Counted from the first letter of the stretch, positions 27,371-36,093 are shown. The stretch: 60,988 nt of DNA from JBJHBP01 sp050485645 (GCA_050485645.1 JBJHBT010000023.1:1-60988), one strand, 5' to 3'. Translations and numbers: made by a program. The notes: a model not told the origin generated them from the letters alone.

Positions 27371-27592
27371 CTACTGCCAGGACAGATCAGGCTTTCTTCC
27401 GTGCGCAACGCAATCGCGAAGATAGAGGTTTATGAGGCTTTGATAAGGAATACCGGTTTCCTCCGCCAGGTGCTTGAAGTAATCAATAACGTCATCGCCC
27501 ATTCGGATTGTGACCTGACGCTTCAACTTGGCGGCACAAGGGTTCCTGCGCGATTCGAGCCTGGATAAGTCGTATTCTCTCTTCAAACGCAT
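27371..27592 (-). CDS. Orphan BrnA/CopG-like antitoxin
   Basis: The 73 residues match BrnA-type antitoxins: MRLKREYDLS at the start, then KRQVTIRMGDDVIDYFKHLA and ETGIPYQSLINLYLRDC, a ribbon-helix-helix DNA-binding region. These proteins usually follow a brnT toxin gene and repress their own promoter. Here no BrnT-like frame lies upstream on the minus strand (27593-27900), nor downstream. It may protect against an incoming related toxin, serve as a plain repressor, or be a relic. The ATG at 27592 gives the family's usual N-terminus. Confidence 0.7.
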   Translation of the reverse strand: MRLKREYDLSRLESRRNPCAAKLKRQVTIRMGDDVIDYFKHLAEETGIPYQSLINLYLRDCVAHGRKPDLSWQ

Positions 27593-27829
27593 GCCCGGCC
27601 ACGCCCGGCGATACCCGTTCGGCGGACGCGGCGCCCCAGACGCGCCAGATTCGGATTGCCCCGCCCGTGTGCACGCCCTGCCGCCCGGTGCGCGATCATG
27701 AGGCGGTCGGGATGCCGTGGCTCGGCGGGAACGAGGATTGCCGGGGGCCGACATGTGGCACGGACCTTGCCTCGATATCTTCACAATGCGTGGCCTATGA
27801 TGTGGTCGGATAGTGGCGGTATTCGCCGG

Positions 27830-27855
27830 CCGCCCGTGCCGGCCGGCACGGGCGG
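27830..27855. promoter_or_regulatory. 26-bp perfect palindrome before the DUF2934-glgP operon
   Basis: CCGCCCGTGCCGG followed at once by CCGGCACGGGCGG is a perfect palindrome 21 bases before the DUF2934 start codon and just ahead of its ribosome-binding site (GGGGAGCAGG). In RNA it would form a very stable hairpin with a small GGCC loop; in DNA it could be a dimer operator. There is no T-tract, so termination is unlikely. Confidence 0.6.
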
Positions 27856-27876
27856 GACGCGGCTCGGGGAGCAGGT

Positions 27877-28206
27877 ATGAGCAAGACCAGGACACCGAAG
27901 GTTTCCGATGAGGCGATAGCCAGACACGCGTATCTCAAGGCCGAGAAGCGTGGCTTCGCAGCCGGGCACGATGTTCAGGACTGGCTGGAGGCCGAGCAGG
28001 AGCTGCAGCAGGCCGCGGCGAAGGCGACGCCGCCGCGCAGGAAGCGCAGCAGGTCTTCCGCCAGGAGCGAGGATGCCAAGGCTGATTCGAAGACCGATTC
28101 GAAGACTGATGCCAAGGCAGCTGCCAGGGCAGAAGCAAAGGCGGACACCGGGGAAAAACCACCACCGCGGAAAAAGCCCCGCAAACGGGCAAAGGCCAGC
28201 GATTGA
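27877..28206 (+). CDS. DUF2934 protein with long basic tail
   Basis: The first 45 residues are a DUF2934 domain (VSDEAIARHAYLKAEKRGFA, then DVQDWLEAEQEL), a short helical unit of unknown role often found near glycogen-metabolism genes. The remaining 60 residues are a low-complexity Lys/Arg/Ala/Asp tail with near-repeats (ADSKTDSKTDAKA) ending in PPRKKPRKRAK, which could bind nucleic acid or another polyanion. Total length is 109 residues. Its TGA overlaps the TTG start of glycogen phosphorylase, so the two are probably co-translated. Confidence 0.75.
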   Translation: MSKTRTPKVSDEAIARHAYLKAEKRGFAAGHDVQDWLEAEQELQQAAAKATPPRRKRSRSSARSEDAKADSKTDSKTDAKAAARAEAKADTGEKPPPRKKPRKRAKASD

Positions 28207-30752
28207 ACACTGATCAGACTACGGCAGCAGCATTCCGGGACCAGACTGAACCCGCCGCCGTCGACCGGGAGGCGCTGAAGCGCGCGTTTCTCGACAAGCT
28301 CTTCTATGTGCAGGGCAAGTTTCCGCAGCTGGCCACGCGCACCGACTACTATCTGGCGCTGGCCTACACCGTCCGCGATCTGCTGCTGCGTCGCTGGGTC
28401 AGCACCGCCGCTGCCTACACGGCACAGCGCGCGCGCACCGTTGCCTACCTCTCCGCCGAGTATCTGATCGGCCCGCAGCTGGGTGCGAATCTGCTCAGCC
28501 TGGGCATCGAGGACGAGGTGCGCAGCGCCATGGCCGAGCTGGGTCTTGATCTGGATGAGCTGTGCGAGTCGGAGGCCGAGCCGGGTCTTGGCAACGGCGG
28601 CCTCGGACGCCTGGCTGCCTGTTTCATCGAATCGCTGGCTACGCTCGAAGTGCCCGCGGTGGCCTACGGCATCCGCTATGAGTTCGGCATCTTCGATCAG
28701 GAGATCGTTGACGGCTGGCAGGTGGAAAAGACCGACAAATGGCTGACCTTCGGCAACCCATGGGAGATCGCTCGGCCTGAGTGGTCGGCGGAGGTGCGGC
28801 TTGGCGGCTATACCGAGCACTACCGCGATGAGCTCGGCAGGCACCGCGTGCGCTGGGTGCCGGGCAAGGTGGTCAAGGGCGTTCCCTACGACACACCGAT
28901 TCTCGGATATCGCAACAATACATCGAACACACTGCGGCTGTGGCGTGCCGAGGCGCCGGAGTCCTTCGACTTCGCGATCTTCAACAGCGGCGATTATTAC
29001 GGCGCCGTGAACCAGAAGATCACATCGGAAAACCTGAGCAAGGTGCTGTATCCCAATGACGACCAGGTGCAGGGGAAGGAGCTGCGCCTGGAGCAGCAGT
29101 ATTTTTTTGTCGCCTGTTCGCTTCAGGACATGCTGCGGATACTGCGCGTCCAGAACCGGTCCGTGTATCACTTCCACGAGAAGTTCGCCGTGCAGCTCAA
29201 CGACACCCATCCGGCCATCGCGATCGCGGAGCTGATGCGGCTGCTGGTCGACGATCATCAGCTCACCTGGGAGGATGCCTGGCGGATCACGCGCCGCACC
29301 TTTGCCTACACAAACCACACGCTGTTGCCGGAGGCGCTTGAGAGCTGGCCGGTCGATCTGCTCGGTCGAGTGCTGCCCCGGCACCTGGAGATCATCTACG
29401 AGATCAATACGCGATTTCTTGATGAAGTGCGAATGCGCTCTCTCGGCGACGAGCGGCGTATCACGGCGCTGTCGTTGATCGATGAGCACGGTGGACGGCG
29501 TGTGCGCATGGCGCACCTGGCCTGCGCGGGCAGTCATGCGGTGAACGGCGTGTCCGCGCTGCACACCGAGCTGCTGAAGCGTGACGTGCTGGGCGATTTT
29601 CATGCCCTGTGGCCGGAGCGATTTTCAAGCAAGACCAACGGCGTGACGCCGCGGCGCTGGCTGGCGCTTGCCAACCCCGGGTTGTCGGCCCTGCTCAACG
29701 AGGCGGTCGGTGACGTATGGTTGCGCGACCTCGACCGGCTGCGCGACCTGGAGCCGCTGGCCGGGGATGCGGCGTTCGCCGAGCGCTGGCGGGCCGTGCG
29801 TCGCGCGAACAAGGAACGGCTGGCGTCGAGACTGAAAGCCGCCACCGGCATCGCCACGGATCCGGACTCGCTGTTCGACGTGCACGTAAAGCGGATTCAC
29901 GAGTACAAGCGCCAGCACCTCAATGTGCTGCACATCATCGCGCTGTATCACCGCATCAGAAACGGCACGGCGGGCGAGCAGCCGCGGCGCACGTTCGTGT
30001 TCGGCGGCAAGGCCGCGCCCGGATACCACCTGGCAAAGCTGATGATCCGGCTGGTCACCGGCGTGGCGGCCGTGGTGAATCGCGATCCCGGCGTGCGCGA
30101 GCATCTGCGCGTCGTGTTCCTGCCGAACTTCAATGTGCGCAGTGCCGAGCGGGTGTATCCGGCGGCGGATCTCTCCGAGCAGATTTCAACGGCCGGCAAG
30201 GAGGCATCCGGAACCGGTAACATGAAGTTTGCCATGAACGGTGCGTTGACCATCGGCACCCTGGATGGCGCGAACGTTGAACTGCGCGACCAGGTGGGTG
30301 CGGAGAATTTCTTTCTGTTCGGCCTCACGGCCGACGAAGCGGCGCAACACCACAGACCGGAGTTCGCGCCCGAAGCACTGTGCGCGGCGGATGACGAACT
30401 GGCAGCCGTGATCGATCTGCTGCGCAGCGGCATGTTCTCGCGTGGCGACCGCAACCTGTTCGAACCGCTGCTCGCCGGCCTGCTCGGCGACGACCGCTAT
30501 CGTGTGCTGGCTGATTTCCGCGCCTACGCTGACTGCCAGCTCGAAGTGGCTCGTGCGTGGACCGACCCCGCCCACTGGACACGGATGTCGATTCTCAACA
30601 CCGCGCGCACCGGCACGTTCTCTTCGGACCGGGCGATCCGCGAATACTGTCGGGACATCTGGCAGGTGTCGGCCGTGCCCATACGACTGCTGTCGCAGCA
30701 GGAACTCACCGGCAAGCCCGGTGACGCATCGGCCGTGCGCATCGCCGTCTGA
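28203..30752 (+). CDS. glgP: Glycogen/alpha-glucan phosphorylase
   Basis: This enzyme releases glucose-1-phosphate from glycogen using pyridoxal phosphate. The 849-residue length is standard. Conserved segments include RTVAYLSAEYLIGPQLGANL, EAEPGLGNGGLGRLAACFIE, the substrate region QLNDTHPAIAIAELMRLL, and the cofactor-lysine segment KEASGTGNMKFAMNGALTIG. The TTG at 28203 overlaps the upstream TGA. No later ATG fits, because the conserved N-terminal region begins soon after. Other glycogen genes (glgA, glgB, glgC, glgX) are not in the window. Confidence 0.96.
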   Translation: MNTDQTTAAAFRDQTEPAAVDREALKRAFLDKLFYVQGKFPQLATRTDYYLALAYTVRDLLLRRWVSTAAAYTAQRARTVAYLSAEYLIGPQLGANLLSLGIEDEVRSAMAELGLDLDELCESEAEPGLGNGGLGRLAACFIESLATLEVPAVAYGIRYEFGIFDQEIVDGWQVEKTDKWLTFGNPWEIARPEWSAEVRLGGYTEHYRDELGRHRVRWVPGKVVKGVPYDTPILGYRNNTSNTLRLWRAEAPESFDFAIFNSGDYYGAVNQKITSENLSKVLYPNDDQVQGKELRLEQQYFFVACSLQDMLRILRVQNRSVYHFHEKFAVQLNDTHPAIAIAELMRLLVDDHQLTWEDAWRITRRTFAYTNHTLLPEALESWPVDLLGRVLPRHLEIIYEINTRFLDEVRMRSLGDERRITALSLIDEHGGRRVRMAHLACAGSHAVNGVSALHTELLKRDVLGDFHALWPERFSSKTNGVTPRRWLALANPGLSALLNEAVGDVWLRDLDRLRDLEPLAGDAAFAERWRAVRRANKERLASRLKAATGIATDPDSLFDVHVKRIHEYKRQHLNVLHIIALYHRIRNGTAGEQPRRTFVFGGKAAPGYHLAKLMIRLVTGVAAVVNRDPGVREHLRVVFLPNFNVRSAERVYPAADLSEQISTAGKEASGTGNMKFAMNGALTIGTLDGANVELRDQVGAENFFLFGLTADEAAQHHRPEFAPEALCAADDELAAVIDLLRSGMFSRGDRNLFEPLLAGLLGDDRYRVLADFRAYADCQLEVARAWTDPAHWTRMSILNTARTGTFSSDRAIREYCRDIWQVSAVPIRLLSQQELTGKPGDASAVRIAV

Positions 30753-30860
30753 AGCACTCCCCGCGGGCTGTGCCCATGCATGCCCGTGCAGGAAGGCCGC
30801 CGTTGACGGGCTCGCGCCGGGCCTGTGCCGCGGAGATCCCGGCAGCCGATACAGCGGTGC

Positions 30861-30866
30861 TACACT
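30861..30866 (+). promoter_or_regulatory. Extended -10 promoter candidate
   Basis: TGCTACACT at 30858-30866 is a TGn extended -10 in front of TACACT, 50 bases before the start of the following W..DP repeat gene. No clear -35 is visible, which is acceptable for extended -10 promoters. Confidence 0.35.
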
Positions 30867-30916
30867 TGATCCGTCGCGCGCACCGAACGAATCATCGGGA
30901 ACAAGTGGCCTGCGGA

Positions 30917-32140
30917 ATGCTGCATCGTTGCGTACTGGTTCTGGTTGGCATCAGCGTTGGTGCGGCATGGATCTGCGCGGCCGCGGAGGTTCACGACCTC
31001 AGTGGCGCACTCGACGACGTCGGGCTGTTACCGGACAACGCATCCCGTGGAATGGCGCTGAGCCGGATCGCCGTCGTCGCCACGCTGATTGATCCGCTCG
31101 AGGCGCTGGCGCTCGGTGATCGCGTCGACGACGACAGGCTGCGGACATCATATCGGCAGACCGTGGTGGAGACCTGGACCGTCCTCGACTCAGAGTCGGT
31201 TCTCGACTGGATCATCACGGGCGAGGCCGCCCCGTTTCGTACCCCGCTGGTTTGGGCGGTGCTTGCGGCCAGCAATCCTGAACGCCTGCTGCATGTCGCG
31301 GAGCACCTTGCCGGTGAGTCGCAGCTGCTGGCTGAGGAAGCAGCGCTGATAGCCGTGGCACGGCGCGACGTGCGAAGCGCGATTCATCACCTGGAGAGAA
31401 TCGTCGAGCACGAGAAGGAGGTGTCCGCCCGGGTCGACAATGCGCTGCGATCGGTCGGAACCGGATACGCCCACCGGGATTCCGAAGCGGCGTGGCTATG
31501 GGCTTCGACGCTGGAGCTGGAATCCGATGCGGCGTTGTACGGCGTCCTGCCCGTGGTCATCGAGACGAATATCGAACGCGCCGTCGAGCATCTGCTCGCC
31601 GACCCGTCCGGCGTGTGGGTTTCCCCGGCGCTGACCATGATCTTTGGCCCACCGCCGCAGGATCCGCTGCTGACGGGCAGAGCGGCCGATCGGCTGGCGC
31701 TGGCCAATGACGGGCAGGCGCGCCGGCTGCTGATCGCGGCATTGACCACCTGGGCCTCAGCCGATCCGGATGCCGCACTGTACTGGGCGCTGGCTAATGC
31801 GTACCGGATCGATGCGGCGGTGGTATTCGCCCAGATCGGTATGGCCGCGGCCGCTCTCGATCCGGCTTACGCAGCGACCGCCGAGGCCTATGTGCCGTAC
31901 GACCATCGTGCCGGATGGACGGCGTCGGCCGCGGTGCGTGTGGCTCGCGATGATCCGGCCGCGGCGGTCGCGCTGGCCAGCCGTCTTCACGGCGGCCAGC
32001 CCGAGCTCGCCATCGTCGCCGCGGCGATAGCCGGCTCACTGCGGGATGCCGAGCTGCGTCGGCAGTTCCAGCACTACCTCCAGTTTCAGGGACTGGACGG
32101 TGAGCAGCTGCTCAATCCCGATCGGGCCGGCGCACGATGA
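30917..32140 (+). CDS. Exported W..DP helical-repeat protein
   Basis: The ATG at 30917 opens a signal peptide (MLHRCVLVLVGISVGAAWIC, cleavage near CAAAE). The mature protein of about 385 residues is all-helical and built of degenerate units with a Trp or Ala, then D-P, then a hydrophobic cluster: VVETWTVLDSESVLDWI, LTTWASADPDAALYWAL, AVRVARDDPAAAVALA. This style occurs in uncharacterised secreted repeat proteins of several phyla. No catalytic motif is seen. Its stop overlaps the ATG of a shorter protein with the same repeat style, so the pair probably works together. Confidence 0.65.
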   Translation: MLHRCVLVLVGISVGAAWICAAAEVHDLSGALDDVGLLPDNASRGMALSRIAVVATLIDPLEALALGDRVDDDRLRTSYRQTVVETWTVLDSESVLDWIITGEAAPFRTPLVWAVLAASNPERLLHVAEHLAGESQLLAEEAALIAVARRDVRSAIHHLERIVEHEKEVSARVDNALRSVGTGYAHRDSEAAWLWASTLELESDAALYGVLPVVIETNIERAVEHLLADPSGVWVSPALTMIFGPPPQDPLLTGRAADRLALANDGQARRLLIAALTTWASADPDAALYWALANAYRIDAAVVFAQIGMAAAALDPAYAATAEAYVPYDHRAGWTASAAVRVARDDPAAAVALASRLHGGQPELAIVAAAIAGSLRDAELRRQFQHYLQFQGLDGEQLLNPDRAGAR

Positions 32141-32754
32141 GCGGCAGGCGAGTCACTGCCCGCGCTTCACTGCTGCTGCTGGGGGCGGGGTTCGCGCAGA
32201 GCGCAACGCTGGCGGATGACACGACGTCGCAGGCCACGCTGAATCTGCAGCTACTGGAGGAGAGGCTTCTCCACGCGCTGCCCGAAGAGCTGTCCGACGC
32301 GGCACGACGCGTGCTGCTGGTCGAGCTGCTGGTCTGGCAGGTACACGTCGATCCCTACGGCGTACTGGAGGATGCCCGTCACCTGCGCGTCGACGATCCG
32401 CTGCGCGACATCACGTTGCGCAACATCGCGCGGGAGTGGGTCCTGATCGATCCGCCGGAAGTCATTCGCAATGCCGACCGGTTCAGCGGTCGTGCACGTG
32501 CCACCTGGCTGACGGCCGCGCTGTCGGCCTGGGCGGAACTGGATCCGGAAGGTTTGATGGACTATCTGGAACGGCGCGCGATCGATCTGCATCTGGCCGC
32601 CGCCGCCTTCCCGATCCTGTCGTCGGCGGAGTTCATCAACCGGTATCGCGAACGCATCATCCAGGTTGCGGCGCAGTTTCCGATCTACTATCGCGTCGCA
32701 CTCGAACGGCGTGCGCTATTCGGGTCTGTCGCTGAGGCGGCCAGACCCGAATAG
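32137..32754 (+). CDS. Second exported W..DP repeat protein
   Basis: This 205-residue protein overlaps the preceding gene by ATGA and carries a signal peptide (RASLLLLGAGFAQSATLA). It shares the same repeat style: IAREWVLIDPPEVI and LSAWAELDPEGLMDYL, with HVDPYGVLEDARHLRVDDPL earlier. It looks like a shorter paralogue of its neighbour. Function is unknown; a periplasmic scaffold or partner-binding role is an inference from the repeat architecture only. Confidence 0.6.
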   Translation: MSGRRVTARASLLLLGAGFAQSATLADDTTSQATLNLQLLEERLLHALPEELSDAARRVLLVELLVWQVHVDPYGVLEDARHLRVDDPLRDITLRNIAREWVLIDPPEVIRNADRFSGRARATWLTAALSAWAELDPEGLMDYLERRAIDLHLAAAAFPILSSAEFINRYRERIIQVAAQFPIYYRVALERRALFGSVAEAARPE

Positions 32755-32778
32755 CGATTGACGCAGCGGCTACTGTGG

Positions 32779-33624
32779 TCAGCCGCCACCACCGCCCTGG
32801 AAATCCGACTGCAGCATGTGCGTCAGCGTATGCACATAGCGCAGCTTGCCATCCTCGATGCGGAACAGATGGGTGTCCGGCGCACCACTGCCGCCGCCCG
32901 GAGTGCCGGCGCCGAAATTGCAGTACACGGCCACTGTGCCGGTTACCTCGTCCACGACGAAGCGACGGTTGGTGATGTTCACGCCGGCAGGTACACCCAC
33001 TTCGCAGCTGTCGTCAGGACGTCCGCGGCCGGTGTAGGCACCGCCTTCGATGCGCACGCACGGAAAGCCCCAGGGCACCAGGTCGATCTTGGCTTCCAGG
33101 AACGCGTCCAGATACGCATTCGCGGCGAACAGCAGTTCGCCGCGTGTGTTGCGTCGTTCCGCCGGAATCGGACCCCAGTCTTCAGCGGCCGAATAGCGCA
33201 GGTAGTCGTCGGCGTTGAACAGCCAGTAACCGGTGGTGGTCCAGAGGATCTCCAGTTCCGCCACCTTGTCGTGGTTCACGCGCAGACGCGTGCCGAGCAC
33301 ATAGGGTTCGTCGGCATTGGTGACGATTACTTCGGTGAATGTCTGGCAGGTGTATTCGTCGTAGATGCTCAGCGTATGGTCGATGACCATCGGCTTATTG
33401 ATGATGCCGTCGCTCAGCGCGTGGACCTCCATGTTCTCGATGTATCCGGCACCCTGGGCCAGCGGCAGGACGCTCGGGTCGCCGTTGGTCTGGGCTTCGA
33501 TGTAGAGGTCGACCGCGCGCTGCAGGCCACCGCGTGTGCAGGAAATCTCTCCCTGCGCGAAGCTGACGACCGGCGCAATCAGGCCAACGGATAGTGTCAA
33601 TGCCAGAAATGTTGTGCGTTTCAC
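32779..33624 (-). CDS. Secreted DUF8021-like protein
   Basis: The GTG at 33624 is preceded by GAGGAGG and gives a good signal peptide (VKRTTFLALTLSVGLIAPVV, then SFAQG). The 281-residue protein ends with NRRFVVDEVTGTVAVYCNFG and APDTHLFRIEDGKLRYVHTL. This closely resembles the C-terminal signature of DUF8021 proteins, best known as secreted fungal proteins with a SnoaL-like alpha/beta fold. Four cysteines in the mature part may form disulfides. The C-terminus is a Gly run. No function is established. It is a single gene, convergent with the upstream repeat protein. Confidence 0.6.
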   Translation of the reverse strand: MKRTTFLALTLSVGLIAPVVSFAQGEISCTRGGLQRAVDLYIEAQTNGDPSVLPLAQGAGYIENMEVHALSDGIINKPMVIDHTLSIYDEYTCQTFTEVIVTNADEPYVLGTRLRVNHDKVAELEILWTTTGYWLFNADDYLRYSAAEDWGPIPAERRNTRGELLFAANAYLDAFLEAKIDLVPWGFPCVRIEGGAYTGRGRPDDSCEVGVPAGVNITNRRFVVDEVTGTVAVYCNFGAGTPGGGSGAPDTHLFRIEDGKLRYVHTLTHMLQSDFQGGGGG

Positions 33625-33782
33625 CGAAGTTCTCCTCCTCATTCTCTTTATTGTCCTGAACGGGCCCGTTCTTCCTTGTGCGGCAGGATAGTACGGTTGA
33701 CCCGCCGGTAGCCAGCCGAATCCCGGTATTTGTGCGCGATCCGGGGCGTATCGGGCCGGGGCGTATCGGAGCGGGGTCGCAG

Positions 33783-34799
33783 CTAGTCGCCGTCGGCCCG
33801 TTCCAGAATCCGTCGTATGCGTTCCTCGGTCGGCGGATGGGATGATACGTAGCCGGGCGGCTCGGCGTTCCCCCGCTTCTCTGCCATGCGCTCGAAGAAG
33901 GCGGCGAAATGTTCCAGCGATACGCCCAGCGCATCCATGCGCGTCAGTGCGTACTCATCGGCCTCCTCCTCCATTGCCCGCGAATAGGCGGATTCCAGCA
34001 ACACGTTCGGCAGCGCGAACACCAGCGACGCACTGACGCTCACGTCCCCGAACAGCGCGGCCGTGAGCGCCGCCAGACCGGCATGGGCGATGACGCGTCT
34101 GGCGCCGTGGCGATGCACCACGTGGCCGATCTCGTGCAGCATCACGGCGGCGAGCTCGTCGTCGTGCCCGCTCAGCTCGACCAGTTCGTCGGTGACCACG
34201 ACGGTGCCGTCAGGCAGCGCAAGCGCATTGGCGCCGAAAATTCCGCCCGCCCGGAACTCCAGCCTGAAGTTGTAGGCACCGTCGTCGCCGGCTGTCAGTG
34301 ATTCGAACAGCTGCGTCAGCTCTGCCTGACGCGCCGGCTTCAGAGAGGTGCTGCCCAGCGCCACACGGTCCAGGATGTCCATGCTGCCTTCACCCAGCCG
34401 GGCAACGGCGGCGGGTGGCAGAGCCCGCGCAACGATGCCACTGGCCCAGGGCACGCCCCAGACCGCACCGCCGATGAACAGCACGAAAACCGACACGACG
34501 GCGGCCAGCACCCAGCCAAGCCGGCTCTCGAATGCATGGACGCCACTGGTCCGTCCGCCGTGCAGCATCCACCAACGATCCAGCGGGTCGTGATCAGTGG
34601 TTTCCAGCGCGGCACCGGATGGCAGGGTGATCAGCCGCGGCGTGTTGCCGACACGGGACTGGATCCTGAGGTCCCGGGCGGGTATCGGGTCGAACAGCGC
34701 CGGTTCCGGGCGGATCGTGCCATCCGCCTGCAGCGACAGCTCGACGGCCTCGGCCCGGGACTGCCGGCCGTCGAAGTACTTCGCGGCGATGCGCGTCAT
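33783..34799 (-). CDS. M48-family zinc metalloprotease, membrane-anchored
   Basis: The 338-residue protein begins with a beta-rich soluble domain (DUF7092-like, residues 1-75), then a membrane helix (VLAAVVSVFVLFIGGAVWGV), then an M48 peptidase domain with the zinc motif HEIGH (in MLHEIGHVVHRHG) and the third ligand Glu in AMEEEADEYAL. Related proteins (BepA/LoiP type) act in envelope protein quality control; here the anchor suggests inner-membrane location. It is translated right after the DUF898 gene, with no gap, and the two domain types are frequently paired. Confidence 0.9.
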   Translation of the reverse strand: MTRIAAKYFDGRQSRAEAVELSLQADGTIRPEPALFDPIPARDLRIQSRVGNTPRLITLPSGAALETTDHDPLDRWWMLHGGRTSGVHAFESRLGWVLAAVVSVFVLFIGGAVWGVPWASGIVARALPPAAVARLGEGSMDILDRVALGSTSLKPARQAELTQLFESLTAGDDGAYNFRLEFRAGGIFGANALALPDGTVVVTDELVELSGHDDELAAVMLHEIGHVVHRHGARRVIAHAGLAALTAALFGDVSVSASLVFALPNVLLESAYSRAMEEEADEYALTRMDALGVSLEHFAAFFERMAEKRGNAEPPGYVSSHPPTEERIRRILERADGD

Positions 34800-36026
34800 C
34801 TAAAAGCCCAGGTCGAATCCGAACATGTCGCCGAACTCCTCTCCGAGTGCGGCCCGGTCGTTGTCTTCACCCGCCACTATGTGCTCCAGGGACCAGGCTT
34901 CCAGCTCCGTGCGCTGCGCCTGGTAGCGGGCCATGCGCACCCGCGCCCACGGTACGGCCAGTCCGAGCGTTACGAGGATCAGCACGGCGTTGCTTACCCA
35001 CAGCCACAGGATGTCGATGCCACGCATCGTGCTATGCACCTGTACGCCATCGAGGCTGAGCTGATTGTAGATCAGGTTGCGCCGGCGGGCTTTCACAAAC
35101 GCGGCTACGAAGAGCATGGGCAGATACACCAGCACCAGCGCGCCGATGATGAGCACCGGCCCGCCGCCGCCCGGGTCGCCATTGTCGGCGTCCCCCGTCA
35201 TGGCAGCCGTGATGGCCGTGACGAAGCCCGCAACAAATACCAACAAAAGCAGAATGCCGAATGTGGCCAGATACAACCGATAGAAACCCCAGGCACGGCC
35301 GGAGAAGCGCAGGCGGTGACGGCCGAAGGAAGCGTTGTTGGCGACGTGGTATGTGCGCAGAAAATCCAGGTACGGCAGCAGGGGCATGACCAGCAGCATG
35401 AACAGAACCACCATGAATTCGGGCAGGCTCAACGCCTGGTCCTCGCTGGCATCGGGCGCCACGGGTGGCGCCCAGCCGATGCGCGCCAGAGCGATGTATG
35501 TGATCCACGTCAGTCCCAGTACGAACACCAGCGGAATGGCCAGCCGGCGATAGAACCCCGCGATATCGGCGCGGAACCCGAAGCGGATATTCCGCCACGC
35601 GGAGTTGCGCAGCGTGAACGCCGAGGCCATGACGATCACGGCCGGCAGTACAAGTACCACCGCGGTCAGCGCGAAGAGACCGTACTCCGGCCGGATCTGC
35701 CACGCGACGAAGTAGGCGGCCAGCAGCACCACGGCGATGATCCGGCCCTTCAGTATCCGTACCGGGTCGGCCAGGTAGGCGAAGCTCTGCGCCAGGACGG
35801 TGGTATTGCCGTAGAAATACCGGTTCGTCCTGACCTTTGCCCAGGCGGAATAGATGCCGAGTGTGACGATCGACAGCAGGACGTTGACGATCCAGATGCC
35901 GAAGTACTCGCGGCCGGTGCCGCTGAAGGAGAACGGATGCAGGCTGTCGCCGGAGCCTGTCGACTCGACGGGCGCGGCTGGCGTTGCGGGTATGGCCGAT
36001 TCGGCCGGAAGGATAGCTTTGCTCAC
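34800..36026 (-). CDS. DUF898 (YjgN-like) membrane protein
   Basis: The 408-residue protein has a short hydrophilic N-terminus and then many membrane helices. Two copies of the DUF898 signature are visible: GREYFGIWIVNVLLSIVTLG with YSAWAKVRTNRYFYGNT early on, and DILWLWVSNAVLILVTLGLA with PWARVRMARY near the end. Function is unknown. The GTG at 36026 is preceded by a G-rich ribosome-binding site. Its TAG abuts the ATG of the M48 protease, so the genes are coupled and expressed from the promoter at 36065-36093. Confidence 0.88.
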   Translation of the reverse strand: MSKAILPAESAIPATPAAPVESTGSGDSLHPFSFSGTGREYFGIWIVNVLLSIVTLGIYSAWAKVRTNRYFYGNTTVLAQSFAYLADPVRILKGRIIAVVLLAAYFVAWQIRPEYGLFALTAVVLVLPAVIVMASAFTLRNSAWRNIRFGFRADIAGFYRRLAIPLVFVLGLTWITYIALARIGWAPPVAPDASEDQALSLPEFMVVLFMLLVMPLLPYLDFLRTYHVANNASFGRHRLRFSGRAWGFYRLYLATFGILLLLVFVAGFVTAITAAMTGDADNGDPGGGGPVLIIGALVLVYLPMLFVAAFVKARRRNLIYNQLSLDGVQVHSTMRGIDILWLWVSNAVLILVTLGLAVPWARVRMARYQAQRTELEAWSLEHIVAGEDNDRAALGEEFGDMFGFDLGF

Positions 36027-36064
36027 GGATTGCCCCCCTTTCCGTGGTTATTGTTTTGCCGGGG

Positions 36065-36093
36065 AGTATAAGGTGTCGCAGGAGTCCCAACAA
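36065..36093 (-). promoter_or_regulatory. Sigma-70 promoter of the DUF898-M48 operon
   Basis: On the minus strand TTGTTG (36088-36093), a 17-base spacer and TATACT (36065-36070) form a near-consensus promoter. Transcription would start near 36058, giving a leader of about 30 bases before the GTG at 36026. Confidence 0.6.

Noticed and set aside
27593..27876. Possible BrnT toxin upstream of the BrnA-like gene
   Set aside because: Minus-strand frames there are Arg/Pro-rich without any BrnT pattern.
34536..36071. 511-codon plus-strand frame opposite M48 and DUF898
   Set aside because: No signal, domain or ribosome-binding site; it is antisense to two clear genes and has shadow-type composition.
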